The translations under genes were made by a program, and so were the position numbers. Shown in pieces: positions 1 to 9,354 of a stretch of DNA of 64,000 bases. Positions within the stretch are counted from its first letter, which is position 1; every line of letters starts with the position of its first letter. The stretch spans positions 242,501 through 306,500 of the forward strand of contig NZ_VYGV01000001.1 of NCBI RefSeq assembly GCF_013387465.1, written 5' to 3'. The stretch is from Hydrogenophaga aromaticivorans (GTDB lineage Bacteria > Pseudomonadota > Gammaproteobacteria > Burkholderiales > Burkholderiaceae_C). Under the pieces are notes generated by a model. The model did no database searches and was not told the DNA's origin. It was given only the letters and a program-made list of their open reading frames with translations.

Positions 1-191
1 CCCTGCAGGAGCGCGGCAGCTGCTGTCTATATATCTGAGGGGAGGACTGTGGCCACAGCCCTTGACCTGGGGTCAACTGCGCACCTCCATACATATAGGG
101 CACGTGATCACTCCGTGCTCAAGACCCGGGTTTGCACGCACCACTTGGAGCGCACAGGGATAATCGCGTCTCCTTTGACTCTGGCTCCTCC

Positions 192-2093
192 ATGGCACTC
201 ATCACCCTGCAAGACGCTCAGCTGGCTTTTGGCCACGTGGCGCTGCTTGATCACACCGACTTTTCTCTTGAGGCCCAGGAACGGGTTGGCCTCATCGGGC
301 GCAATGGCACGGGCAAGTCCTCTCTACTGAAGATACTGGCGGCATTGGAAAAGCCCGACGACGGCACCCTGCAGACCCAGACCGGTTTGCGCGTCGCTTA
401 TGTGCCGCAAGAGCCGGTGCTGGACTTGAAGAGCACGGTGTTCGAGGCGGCCAGTGTGGGTCTGGCCGATGCTCGTGCCGCGCGCGACCTTTATTTGAGC
501 GGTGAAGACGGCCTCGATCTGGACGCCCTGCAGAACCGCATCGAGGCGCTGGACGCCTGGAACTGGGAACAACGGGTGGAGGAGACGCTTCACCGCCTGC
601 ATCTGGAGCCCGACGTGACCGTGGGCACCTTGTCAGGCGGCAACAAGAAACGTGTGGCCCTGGCACAGGCCCTGGTGAGCCGACCCGACGTGCTGCTGCT
701 GGACGAGCCCACCAACCACCTGGATCTGGACAGTATCACGTGGCTTGAAGATCTTCTGCTGGAATACAAAAGGAGCGTGGTCACCATCAGCCACGACCGG
801 GCGTTCCTGGACCGCGTCGCAACCCGCATGGTGGAACTGGACCGTGGGCGTCTGCTGAGCTACCCGGGCAACTTCGCCCAGTACCAGCTCCTGAAAGAAG
901 AGCAACTGGCCCAGGAGTCCGTGATCAACGCCCGCGCCGACAAGTTGCTCGCCCAGGAAGAGGTGTGGATCCGAAAGGGCGTGGAAGCCCGGCGCACCCG
1001 GGCGCAGGGGCGCATCACCCGGCTGGAAGGCCTGCGCGCCCAGCGCGAGCAGCGCCGCAATGCCCTGGGCAGCGTGAAGTTGGAAGTGGCCAGTGGCACG
1101 GCCAGCGGCAAGATCGTGGCGGAGCTGGAGAAGGTCTGCAAGTCCTTCCCCACCGCCGATGGCGGGCAACGCATGGTGGTCCGCGATTTCACCGGCACCA
1201 TCCTGCGGGGTGACAAGATTGGTCTGATCGGGCCCAACGGCGCGGGTAAAACGACACTGTTGAAGATCATCCTGGGTGAGCTGGCCCCCGACAGCGGCAC
1301 GATCCGCCAGGGCAGCAAACAAACCGTGGCGTACTTTGACCAGATGCGCGACCAGATCGACCTGGACGCCACGCTGGAAGATTTCATCAGCCCAGGTAGC
1401 GAGTGGATCGAGATCGGCAACAAGCGCACCCACGTCAAGAGCTACCTGAGCGACTTCCTGTTTTCGCCCGCGCGTGCCAACGCCCCCGTGCGCACGCTCT
1501 CGGGCGGCGAGCGCAACCGCCTGCTGCTGGCGCGCCTGTTTGCCCGCCCGGCCAACGTGCTGGTGCTGGACGAGCCCACCAACGATCTGGACATCGACAC
1601 GCTGGAGCTGCTGGAAGACCTGTTGCAGCAATACGAGGGCACCGTGTTCCTCGTCAGCCACGACCGGCGCTTCCTCGACAACGTGGTCACCAGCACGCTG
1701 GTCTCAGAGGGCGAAGGCCGCTGGCGTGAATACGTGGGTGATGTGCAGGACTGGCTCACGCAGTCGGCGCGTGCCGAAGCGCTGCAACGCGAGCGAGCGC
1801 CTGCCGCAACGCCAGCAGCGCCGGTTGCCCCGTCGGTCGCACCTGTTGCGGCCGCCAACTCCGCGTCCCCGAAACGCAAGCTCAGTTACAAGGAACAGCG
1901 CGAGTTCGAAGCCCTGCAAGGGAAAATCGCCGCACTGGAGGCCGAGCAGGCCGACATCGACCGCGTGCTGGCGGGTGGTCAACTCTTTGCCACCGATCCG
2001 GCCCGCGCCACTCAACTGGGCGCCCGACACGCCGAAATAGAGTCTGAATGGATGCAGGCCTTGGAGCGCTGGGAGCTGCTCGGAGGCAGTTAA
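192..2093 (+). CDS. uup: ABC-F family ATPase Uup
   Basis: A 633-residue soluble protein with two tandem ABC nucleotide-binding domains and no membrane segments. Each half carries a Walker A (GRNGTGKSS; GPNGAGKTT), a signature (LSGGNKKR; LSGGERNR) and a Walker B followed by the DEPTN motif. The C-terminal about 80 residues, after an Ala/Pro-rich linker, form the charged coiled coil typical of Uup. ABC-F proteins act on ribosomes or nucleic acid rather than in transport; Uup is linked to precise transposon excision and to ribosome or branched-DNA functions. I chose the ATG at 192 because the preceding 20 in-frame codons do not look like the family's N terminus, while MALITLQDAQ does. A hybrid kinase gene follows after 42 bp. 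Confidence 0.93.
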   Translation: MALITLQDAQLAFGHVALLDHTDFSLEAQERVGLIGRNGTGKSSLLKILAALEKPDDGTLQTQTGLRVAYVPQEPVLDLKSTVFEAASVGLADARAARDLYLSGEDGLDLDALQNRIEALDAWNWEQRVEETLHRLHLEPDVTVGTLSGGNKKRVALAQALVSRPDVLLLDEPTNHLDLDSITWLEDLLLEYKRSVVTISHDRAFLDRVATRMVELDRGRLLSYPGNFAQYQLLKEEQLAQESVINARADKLLAQEEVWIRKGVEARRTRAQGRITRLEGLRAQREQRRNALGSVKLEVASGTASGKIVAELEKVCKSFPTADGGQRMVVRDFTGTILRGDKIGLIGPNGAGKTTLLKIILGELAPDSGTIRQGSKQTVAYFDQMRDQIDLDATLEDFISPGSEWIEIGNKRTHVKSYLSDFLFSPARANAPVRTLSGGERNRLLLARLFARPANVLVLDEPTNDLDIDTLELLEDLLQQYEGTVFLVSHDRRFLDNVVTSTLVSEGEGRWREYVGDVQDWLTQSARAEALQRERAPAATPAAPVAPSVAPVAAANSASPKRKLSYKEQREFEALQGKIAALEAEQADIDRVLAGGQLFATDPARATQLGARHAEIESEWMQALERWELLGGS

Positions 2094-2135
2094 ACGCCCA
2101 AACCGGACGGGCTGCACCCCGCACACCACCCGCTC

Positions 2136-4301
2136 ATGCCCACGACACCCCAACGCCTCGCACACGATTTCCAGCGAGCGCTGCAAGACCTGCAGAAGGA
2201 ACGGGAACGCACCCGCCAGCTCATGGCCGAGCTGGACCGGCAGAACCACGAACTGGACCGGTTGCGCAGCTCGGTGCACCGCGAATCCAACAGCCGCCTG
2301 CTGGCCGAAGAGGCGCTGGACGAAACCAGCGACCGATTGCAACTCGCGGTTGAAGCCGCCGGCCTGGCGCTGTGGGACTGGCAGTTGCCGTCACAACAGG
2401 TTTTCCTGACGGCGCGCTGGGGCGAAATGCTGGGCGACATCGCTGTCGATGGCTACTGGGACACATCAGCCCTGATGGATCGGGTACACCCCGACGACCG
2501 CGCCCGTGCACAAGCGACCGCAGGCGAACTGCTGCAGGGCCGGCAGCAGCGCACGGTGGTTCAGTACCGCGTGCGCACCGCCGACGGATGGCTGTGGATC
2601 GAAAGCCATGGCATGGTCGCCGAGCACGACGCCAAGGGCCGCCCGCTGCGGCTGATGGGATCGCACGCCGACATCAGCGAACGCAAGCGCGTGGAAGCCG
2701 AAGGTGCACAAGCCCGCGCCCAGGCGGAGCAGGCGAGCCAGGCCAAAAGCGAGTTCCTGGCCAACATCAGTCATGAGGTACGCACACCGCTCAATGCCCT
2801 CATGGGGCTGACCCGCCTGCTGATGGATTCGCCGCTCAACACCGAGCAGAAAAGCTGGCTGGACCTGATGGACAGCTCGGCCCACGCCCTGCTCGACCTG
2901 CTCAACGACGTGCTGGACCTCTCGCGCATCGAGGCCGGCAAGCTCAGCATGGAGAACGTGCAGTTTCCGCTGCGCGAAACGCTGGCGGAAGTCAGTGCGC
3001 TCTATGCCGAGCAGGCGCGCGCCAAACCGCTGAGCTGGGAACTCCAGTTGTCGGCCCGGTTGCCCGACCACATGCAAGGCGATCCGGGGCGCCTGCGGCA
3101 GGTGCTGAACAACCTGCTCTCCAACGCGCTGAAGTTCACTCCCCGCGGCGGGCGCATCCGCCTGACCGCAGACTTGCTGACCGGCAGCGCTGGCGGCGCG
3201 CACCAGTTGCGCCTGCAGGTGCAGGACAGTGGTGTGGGCATCGCGAAAAAGCACCAGTCCACCATCTTTGATGCTTTCACCCAGGCCGATGCTTCCACCG
3301 CGCGCAAGTTCGGCGGCAGTGGCCTGGGTCTGGCGATCTGTTCGCGCCTGGTCCAGCTCATGGGCGGCCGCATCGACCTGGTGAGCGAACTCGGCCAGGG
3401 CAGCACCTTCACCGTCACACTGCCGCTGGGCGAAACCGCGGTGGCCGACACCGGCCCGCTGAGCGCCCCCATGGAGCTCAACGAGGTGGCGCAGGCCGGA
3501 CAACGCTTTGCCGGTCTGTGCGTGCTGGTGGCCGAAGACCACCCGGTCAACGAACTGCTGATGAAACAACTGTTGCAGCGTCTGGGCTGCAGCGTGCGGC
3601 TCGCTCGCGACGGCGAGCAGGCGGTCGCGCAGTGGGAACTGGGTGGCGTGGACCTCGTGCTGATGGACGTTCAGATGCCCGGCAGCAACGGCCTGGAGGC
3701 GACGCGGCGCATCCGTGAGCGAGAGATCCAGCTGGGCCGTCCGCACACACCGATCGTGGCGGTCACGGCCAACGCCATGAACGGCGACCGCGAAGCCTGC
3801 CTGCTGGCCGGGATGGACGGCTACTCGTCCAAGCCCGTCAGTCCACAAACGCTGATCCGCGCCATGGACGAAGCCCTGATGCGCAGCGCCCGCCGCGTCG
3901 TCCCGCGCGCCGCAACGCCGGAGCCTCCCCCTGCGCACCAGCCCGCTGTGGCGGGACCGCTGGACATCGACAAGCTGCGCCGGCGGCTGGATGGCGACGA
4001 AACCACCCTGCGCCAGCTCGCCCAGGCCATGCGAACCGATCTGCGCCAGCGCTTGCTGGCGCTGCAACAGGCGCTTCTGGCGCAAGACATCGACATGGCC
4101 GTGGCCCATGCGCACGGGCTCAAGGGTTCGCTGGGCAGCATGACAGCCGAGCGCGGCGCCCGCCTGGCCAAGGGACTGGAACTGGCCGCGCGTTCACGCG
4201 ACTGGCCACTCTTCGGCCGCGCCTTGCCGCTGATGCAGGCCGAGGCAAAGCAGATCGATGGCGCGTTGGCCGCGCTGCTCAGCGCGCCGCCAGTCGCTTG
4301 A
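2136..4301 (+). CDS. soluble hybrid sensor histidine kinase (PAS-HisKA-HATPase-REC-Hpt)
   Basis: A 721-residue multidomain phosphorelay kinase. In order: an N-terminal coiled coil (about 10-62), a PAS/PAC domain (about 65-185), a HisKA box with phospho-accepting H213 (ISHEVRTPLN), an HATPase domain with N box (NNLLSNALKF) and G boxes (DSGVGI, GGSGLGLAI), a receiver with D511 (LVLMDVQMPG), and an Hpt domain with candidate H660 (AHGLKGS). No transmembrane segment or signal peptide is visible, so it should sense a cytosolic cue through PAS. The output regulator is not adjacent. The 3' end overlaps the convergent MocR-type gene by 23 bp. Domain assignment is secure; the stimulus is unknown. Confidence 0.93.
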   Translation: MPTTPQRLAHDFQRALQDLQKERERTRQLMAELDRQNHELDRLRSSVHRESNSRLLAEEALDETSDRLQLAVEAAGLALWDWQLPSQQVFLTARWGEMLGDIAVDGYWDTSALMDRVHPDDRARAQATAGELLQGRQQRTVVQYRVRTADGWLWIESHGMVAEHDAKGRPLRLMGSHADISERKRVEAEGAQARAQAEQASQAKSEFLANISHEVRTPLNALMGLTRLLMDSPLNTEQKSWLDLMDSSAHALLDLLNDVLDLSRIEAGKLSMENVQFPLRETLAEVSALYAEQARAKPLSWELQLSARLPDHMQGDPGRLRQVLNNLLSNALKFTPRGGRIRLTADLLTGSAGGAHQLRLQVQDSGVGIAKKHQSTIFDAFTQADASTARKFGGSGLGLAICSRLVQLMGGRIDLVSELGQGSTFTVTLPLGETAVADTGPLSAPMELNEVAQAGQRFAGLCVLVAEDHPVNELLMKQLLQRLGCSVRLARDGEQAVAQWELGGVDLVLMDVQMPGSNGLEATRRIREREIQLGRPHTPIVAVTANAMNGDREACLLAGMDGYSSKPVSPQTLIRAMDEALMRSARRVVPRAATPEPPPAHQPAVAGPLDIDKLRRRLDGDETTLRQLAQAMRTDLRQRLLALQQALLAQDIDMAVAHAHGLKGSLGSMTAERGARLAKGLELAARSRDWPLFGRALPLMQAEAKQIDGALAALLSAPPVA

Positions 4302-5748
4302 AAACTTTCCAGAACGCCGCGTCCTGCGTGGTCGCGAAGTTGATGCGCATCAGCGTGCTGGGCGCACGCGCGGCATGGAACAGCGAGCCGGGCGCGATCA
4401 GGTAGCCCTCGTCGAGCATGCGCTGCGCCAGCGCCTCGGTGTCCACACCCGTGTCCACCCAGCCAAACAGGCCCGCGGGCTCCGAAACGAAATGGCAGCC
4501 CGCCGCCTGCGCGAGCTTCACGCTGCGGCCGCGCGCCTCGTCGAGCCGGCTGCGGATGCGTTCGGCGTGGCGACGCAGCTGGCCCTGCTCGATGCAATGC
4601 GCCAGCGCCCGCTCCAGCAGGCTGGGCGTGGTGAGCGTGGTGAGCAGCTTGGTGTCGAGCAGGCGCTCCACCCAGTCGGGCGGCGCCACCAGGTAGCCCA
4701 CGCGCCAGTTGGGCGCCAGGATCTTGGCAAAACCGCTGACGTAGATGGTGCGCTGCAGACCGTCGAGCACGCTCATGCGGGTGGCGTGCTCGGGTGCGAT
4801 GTGGCCGTAGGTGTCGTCCTCCACCACATAAAAGCCGTGCTGCTGCGCGAGTTGCAGCACACGGTGCGCGCTCGCCGGCGAGAGGCTGTAGCCGGTCGGG
4901 TTGTGCAGCACGCTCACGCTCACGAACAGCTTGGGTGCGTGTTCTTCGCAGTAGCGCGCCATCACCGCCAGATCGGGCCCCGCCGGTCCGCGCGGCACCG
5001 GCAGGATGCGCATGCCCATGGCGGCCAGTCGCGCGAACTCGACCGCCCAGCCCGGCTCTTCCACCATCACACAATCGCCCGGCTTGAGCAGGGTGCGGCT
5101 CACGATGTCGAGCGCGTGCGTGGCGCCCACCGTGGTGATGATCTGCTGCGGCCCGGCGGGCAGGCCTAGCACCTGCAGGCGGTCGGCCAGCACGCGGCGC
5201 AACTGCCCATCGCCCAGCGGTTCGCCGTAACGCAGCGAGTTGTCGGCCAGCGCCGGCCCCGTGGTGACGCGGCGCACCGCCGCCTGCATGAAAGTGGAGA
5301 CCATCCAGTCCGGCGGAAAGGCGCCCATGCCGGGCTGCGGCCGCGAGCCCGCCGGATGGAACATGCCGCGGATCAGCGCCGCTGCGTTCACCGGAGCGGC
5401 CATGCGGTCGGACGACTCGGCGCCCGGTGCCGGAGCCGCACGCCCGGCACCCGTGCCCCGCAGCGGCGTGCGTTCACGCACGAAAAAGCCGCGGTAACGC
5501 TGCGCCTGCACCAGGCCCTGCGCCAGCAACAGGTCGTACGCCGCCACCACCGTGGACGGGCTCAGACCCTGCTGGGCGGCGCACTGGCGCACGCTGGGCA
5601 GTCGCGCGCCGGGTGCGAGCAGGCGGTCGCGGATGCGGGCGGCAAAGCGCTCGGCCAGCTGCACGGCCAGCGTCTGCGCCGCCGTGCGGCTGAGGGCGGG
5701 CGCGCTGGCCAACGCATCGCCGGGACTGGCGTCGGGGGTGTTGAACAT
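4279..5748 (-). CDS. MocR/PdxR-type regulator (GntR-HTH fused to aminotransferase fold)
   Basis: A 489-residue chimeric regulator. The N-terminal GntR-type winged helix (about 20-90) includes the recognition segment around LPSVRQCAAQQGLSPSTVV. The rest is a fold-type I aminotransferase domain with the PLP lysine in SGFAKIL. MocR proteins use bound PLP or a PLP-amino acid adduct to control a divergent operon. The start ATG at 5748 (MFNTPDAS) fits family N termini; an upstream extension would run into the intergenic control region. It faces, across 171 bp, the seven-gene LysE-to-dehydratase run, which makes it the likely regulator of that operon. Its effector is unknown. Confidence 0.9.
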   Translation of the reverse strand: MFNTPDASPGDALASAPALSRTAAQTLAVQLAERFAARIRDRLLAPGARLPSVRQCAAQQGLSPSTVVAAYDLLLAQGLVQAQRYRGFFVRERTPLRGTGAGRAAPAPGAESSDRMAAPVNAAALIRGMFHPAGSRPQPGMGAFPPDWMVSTFMQAAVRRVTTGPALADNSLRYGEPLGDGQLRRVLADRLQVLGLPAGPQQIITTVGATHALDIVSRTLLKPGDCVMVEEPGWAVEFARLAAMGMRILPVPRGPAGPDLAVMARYCEEHAPKLFVSVSVLHNPTGYSLSPASAHRVLQLAQQHGFYVVEDDTYGHIAPEHATRMSVLDGLQRTIYVSGFAKILAPNWRVGYLVAPPDWVERLLDTKLLTTLTTPSLLERALAHCIEQGQLRRHAERIRSRLDEARGRSVKLAQAAGCHFVSEPAGLFGWVDTGVDTEALAQRMLDEGYLIAPGSLFHAARAPSTLMRINFATTQDAAFWKVFKRLAAR

Positions 5749-5919
5749 GGCAGTGTGTGGGCAGAAAGAACCACACAGTTGTTGAACTGAATGCCCAAAC
5801 TGTATGGCTTGTGTATTGGTGTGAAAGGATAAAGTGTCTGCCATGCGCCCGCAAGCCCTTTTCACTCACAACCGTCCGTTCAAGGCACTGGACCGGCGTG
5901 CACACGCGAAGGGCCGCCC
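5749..5919. promoter_or_regulatory. divergent control region between MocR regulator and lysE operon
   Basis: This is the only non-coding space between two divergent genes, so both promoters must lie here. AACTG occurs three times at close spacing: inverted at 5776-5780 (CAGTT), then direct at 5785-5789 and 5798-5802. The direct copies extend to AACTGAATG and AACTGTATG. The 5776/5785 pair forms the perfect inverted repeat CAGTT-GTTG-AACTG. MocR regulators usually bind direct repeats near the divergent promoters, so these are candidate operators. This is inference from position and repetition only. Confidence 0.4.
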
Positions 5920-6582
5920 ATGAACGCCACCGAGTTCAGCGCCCTGCTGGTGCTGGCCACGGCCACCAGCTTTACCCCGGGGCCCAACACCACGCTGTCC
6001 ACTGCGCTCGCGGCCAACTTCGGCCTGCGCCATTCGCTGCGCTTTGTCTGCGCGGTGCCGGTGGGCTGGGGTGTGCTGCTGGCGCTGTGCGCCGGTGGTC
6101 TGGGCACGCTGATCGTGGCGCAGCCGGCCTTGCGCTGGGCCATCCTCATCGGTGGCTGCGCCTACCTGCTGTGGATGGCATGGAAGCTCTGGGGCAGCCG
6201 CTCGCTCAGCCAGGTCAAGGCCGAGCGGCTGCAAGTCACCTTCCTGCAGGGTGTGATGCTGCAGTTCCTCAACATCAAAGCCTGGATGCTGGCGCTGTCC
6301 ATCGTGGCGGGCTGGATCGCCGGGCGGCCGGACGCGCTGGAGCGCTTCGTGCAGGTGCTGCCGCTGATGCTGGCCTATGCGTTTTTCAGCAACCTGCTCT
6401 ATGCGTCGGTCGGATCGCTGCTGCGGCACTGGCTGGTCGGGCCGGTGGTGGACGGCGTGCCCACAGGCGCGCGCCTGCTGGTGTTCAACCGCGTCATGGC
6501 CAGCGCGCTGGTGCTCACCGCCGCGTGGATGCTGGCGAGCAGCCTGGGCGCCCCCATCGCTGCCACGGTGTCCACGCCATGA
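5920..6582 (+). CDS. LysE/RhtB family amino-acid exporter
   Basis: A 220-residue inner-membrane protein with about six hydrophobic segments. It has the N-terminal LysE-family signature around residues 16-30 (SFTPGPNTTLSTALA). LysE/RhtB proteins export amino acids such as lysine, homoserine, threonine or cysteine derivatives using the proton gradient. It is the first gene downstream of the divergent MocR regulator. Its stop overlaps the start of the next gene in an ATGA arrangement (6579-6582), so translation is probably coupled. The substrate cannot be read from the sequence. Confidence 0.9.
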   Translation: MNATEFSALLVLATATSFTPGPNTTLSTALAANFGLRHSLRFVCAVPVGWGVLLALCAGGLGTLIVAQPALRWAILIGGCAYLLWMAWKLWGSRSLSQVKAERLQVTFLQGVMLQFLNIKAWMLALSIVAGWIAGRPDALERFVQVLPLMLAYAFFSNLLYASVGSLLRHWLVGPVVDGVPTGARLLVFNRVMASALVLTAAWMLASSLGAPIAATVSTP

Positions 6583-7544
6583 GCCACAGCACCGCGCTGC
6601 CCGCACTGTTGCCCAGCCACCGCGAACAGACGCTGGGCCTGTGGCTCGGCCTGATTGGCGTGGTGGTGTTCGCGCTCACCCTGCCCATGACGCGGCTGGC
6701 CACCGGCACGGCCGACGCGCCCCAGCTCTCGCCCTGGTTCGTCACCTGGGCGCGCGCCGCGCTGGCCGGTGGCCTGTCGGCCATCTACCTGCTGGCGACG
6801 CGTTCACCGCTGCCGGCGCCCGAGCACCGCCAGCCGCTCGCGCTCTCGCTGCTGGGCAACGCCATCGGCTACCCGCTGCTGCTGGGCTGGGCGCTGCGCC
6901 ACGTCACCGCCAGCCACGCCGCCGTGATCACCGCCCTGCTCCCGCTGGCCACCGCCGCAGCCGCGGCCTGGCTGCTGCACCAGCGCGCGCGCCTGGGCTT
7001 CTGGCTGTTCGCCGGGCTCGGCAGCCTGCTGGTGGCGGCGTACAGCGTGCTGCGCGCGCACCAGCTCGGCCACGGCTTCGGTCTGGCCTGGGCCGACCTC
7101 CTGCTGGTGGGTGCCGTCATCGCGGCCGCGCTCGGCTATGTGGCGGGCGCCAAGGTCACGCCGGTGCTGGGCGCCGAGCGCGTGATCAGCTGGGTCTGCG
7201 TGATGGCGCTGCCGCTCACCGTGCCCGGCGCGCTGCTGACCTGGCCCGATCAACCCATCAACACCTCGGCCTGGTGGGCGCTGCTCTACGTCGGCGTGTT
7301 CTCCATGTGGGCCGGCTTCTTTGCCTGGTTCCGCGGGCTGGCGCTGGGCGGCGCGCTGCGCGTGAGCCAGCTGCAGTTGCTGCAACCCTTCGTCAGCATC
7401 CTGGCCGCCGTGCCGCTGCTGGGAGAATCGCTGGATGCGATGACGCTGGGCTTTGCCGTCGCCGTCGTCGCCACCGTTTTCATGGGGCGCCGCATGGCCG
7501 CCCCGCCCATCGCATATCCGAAATCCAACAAGGAGACTTCATGA
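6579..7544 (+). CDS. EamA/DMT family transporter
   Basis: A 321-residue protein of the drug/metabolite transporter superfamily, with about ten hydrophobic helices arranged as two EamA repeats. A conserved-looking turn (GLALGGALRVSQLQLLQPF) lies near the C-terminal half. DMT proteins export amino acids, purines or other small metabolites. The ATG at 6579 overlaps the upstream stop, and the stop overlaps the next ATG (7541-7544), so the gene sits inside a tightly coupled operon. Finding two different exporter families side by side suggests the pathway makes or accumulates an amino acid that must be pumped out. The substrate is unknown. Confidence 0.9.
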   Translation: MSHSTALPALLPSHREQTLGLWLGLIGVVVFALTLPMTRLATGTADAPQLSPWFVTWARAALAGGLSAIYLLATRSPLPAPEHRQPLALSLLGNAIGYPLLLGWALRHVTASHAAVITALLPLATAAAAAWLLHQRARLGFWLFAGLGSLLVAAYSVLRAHQLGHGFGLAWADLLLVGAVIAAALGYVAGAKVTPVLGAERVISWVCVMALPLTVPGALLTWPDQPINTSAWWALLYVGVFSMWAGFFAWFRGLALGGALRVSQLQLLQPFVSILAAVPLLGESLDAMTLGFAVAVVATVFMGRRMAAPPIAYPKSNKETS

Positions 7545-8716
7545 GCAGCACCTGGACCCTCGCGAAACGCGCCCACAAGATGAACCCGTCGGTGATCCGC
7601 GAGATCCTGAAAGTGACCGAGAAGCCCGGCATCATCAGCTTCGCGGGCGGCCTGCCCTCGCCCAAGACCTTCCCGGTCGAGGCCTTCGCCGCCGCCTGCG
7701 AAACGGTGCTGCGCACCGACGGCCGCGCCGCGCTGCAGTATGCCGCCAGCGAGGGCTACCGCCCGCTGTGCGAATGGGTCGCGGCCAGCATGCCCTGGGA
7801 CGTCTCGGCCGATCAGGTGCTGATCACCACCGGCAGCCAGCAGGGCCTGGACCTGGTGGCCAAGGTGCTGATCGACGAAGGCAGCACCGTGCTGGTGGAA
7901 ACGCCCACCTACCTGGGCGCGCTGCAGGCCTTCACGCCGATGGAACCGAACATCGTGAGCGTGGACAGCGATGCGGAAGGCGTGGACGTGGACGACCTGG
8001 CCTCGAAGGCCAAGGGCGCACGTTTCCTCTACGTGCTGCCCAACTTCCAGAACCCCACCGGCCGCAGCATGAGCGAAGCACGCCGCCAGGCGCTGGTGGA
8101 ACGCGCCGCCGCCATCGGCCTGCCGCTGGTGGAAGACAACCCGTATGGCGACCTGTGGTTCGACCAGCCGCCTCCGAAGCCGCTGACCGCGCGCAACCCC
8201 GAAGGCTGCATCTACCTGGGCTCGTTCTCCAAGGTGCTCGCGCCCGGCCTGCGCCTGGGTTATGTGATCGCGCCCAAGGCCATCATGCCCAAGCTCTTGC
8301 AGGCCAAGCAGGCGGCCGACCTGCACAGCCCCAGCTTCAACCAGCGCATGGTGTCCGAGGTGCTGAAGGACGGCTTCATCGACCGCCATGTGCCCACCAT
8401 CCGCGCGCTCTACAAGAGCCAGTGCCATGCGATGCTGGAAGCGCTGCAGAAAGACATGGCCGGTCTGGACGTGGTGTGGAACACGCCCGACGGCGGCATG
8501 TTCCTCTGGGTGCGCCTGCCCGAGGGCATGAACGCCGTGGAGCTGCTGCCGAAGGCGGTGGACAAGGGCGTGGCCTTCGTGCCCGGTGCCGCGTTCTACG
8601 CGGACCATGCGGACCCGCGCACGCTGCGCCTGTCCTTCGTGACGGCGAGCGTCGAGCAGATCCACATCGGCATCGCGGCGCTGGCGCAGGCCATCCGCGA
8701 AGCGGTGAAGGGCTGA
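7541..8716 (+). CDS. PLP-dependent aminotransferase, class I (2-aminoadipate/LysN-like)
   Basis: A 391-residue cytosolic fold-type I aminotransferase. Visible landmarks are the N-terminal IISFAGGLPSP motif, the cofactor-ring region with a tyrosine in TPTYLGAL, NPTGRS, EDNPYGDLWF, and the PLP lysine in SFSKVLAPGLRLGY. This pattern matches the 2-aminoadipate/aromatic (LysN, KAT-like) branch, which has broad substrate range. It is coupled by ATGA to the transporter upstream and is 5 bp from the GST gene downstream. Its likely role is transamination of the amino acid that the divergent MocR protein senses, but that is inference from gene order. Confidence 0.9.
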   Translation: MSSTWTLAKRAHKMNPSVIREILKVTEKPGIISFAGGLPSPKTFPVEAFAAACETVLRTDGRAALQYAASEGYRPLCEWVAASMPWDVSADQVLITTGSQQGLDLVAKVLIDEGSTVLVETPTYLGALQAFTPMEPNIVSVDSDAEGVDVDDLASKAKGARFLYVLPNFQNPTGRSMSEARRQALVERAAAIGLPLVEDNPYGDLWFDQPPPKPLTARNPEGCIYLGSFSKVLAPGLRLGYVIAPKAIMPKLLQAKQAADLHSPSFNQRMVSEVLKDGFIDRHVPTIRALYKSQCHAMLEALQKDMAGLDVVWNTPDGGMFLWVRLPEGMNAVELLPKAVDKGVAFVPGAAFYADHADPRTLRLSFVTASVEQIHIGIAALAQAIREAVKG

Positions 8717-8721
8717 CCACC

Positions 8722-9339
8722 ATGCTGCGCCTCTGGGGCCGCATCAGCTCGATCAATGTGCGCAAGGTGGTGCTGTGCGCGCAGGTGCTCGGGCTGGAGG
8801 TGGAACGCATCGACGCGGGCCTGAGTTTCGGCATCGTGAACACGCCGGACTACCGGACCAGGAACCCCAACGGCCTGGTGCCGCTGCTGGAAGACGGCGA
8901 CTTCATCCTCTGGGAATCGAACGTGATCGTGCGTTACCTGTGTGCACGCGCGGGTTCACCGCTGTACCCTCAAGACCTGCAACAACGCTTCAACGCCGAA
9001 CGCTGGATGGACTGGCAGCAGACCGAGCTGAACCCGGCCGGCAGCCCCGCCTTCAAGCAGTGGATCCGCACGCCGGCCGAACAGCGTTGCCCGCAGGTCA
9101 TTGCCGCGTCGGTGGCCGCGACCGAGCCGCTGTTCGCGCAGCTCGATGAGCATCTGTCAAAACAAGCTTTCATGGCCGGCGACGCGCTGACCATGGCCGA
9201 CATCCCCATCGCCTGCGAGGTGCACCGCTGGTGGGGCCTGCCGCAGCCGCGCCCGGCCTGGCCAAACCTGGAACGCTGGTACGCGCAGTGGCTCAGTTTG
9301 CCCGCGAGCCGCGGCGTGCTCAATCTCCCCCTGTCCTGA
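8722..9339 (+). CDS. glutathione S-transferase family protein
   Basis: A 205-residue soluble protein with an N-terminal thioredoxin-like domain (about 1-80) and an all-helical C-terminal domain. The cis-proline and glutathione-binding features are visible in GLVPLLEDGDFILWESNVI. The C-terminal N-capping motif region is ALTMADIPIA. The early SSINVRKV segment suggests a serine-type catalytic residue, as in theta- or beta-like enzymes. In this operon it might act as a glutathione-dependent isomerase, transferase or reductive step, but the substrate cannot be deduced. The gene starts 5 bp after the aminotransferase stop. Confidence 0.9.
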   Translation: MLRLWGRISSINVRKVVLCAQVLGLEVERIDAGLSFGIVNTPDYRTRNPNGLVPLLEDGDFILWESNVIVRYLCARAGSPLYPQDLQQRFNAERWMDWQQTELNPAGSPAFKQWIRTPAEQRCPQVIAASVAATEPLFAQLDEHLSKQAFMAGDALTMADIPIACEVHRWWGLPQPRPAWPNLERWYAQWLSLPASRGVLNLPLS

Positions 9340-9354
9340 CACCGGAAGCCCACC

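Noticed and set aside
1-191. A gene or RNA in the first 190 bases
   Set aside because: Short open frames exist, but none has a start signal or recognisable product. The region probably holds the uup promoter, with GGATAATC near 158 as a weak -10 box.
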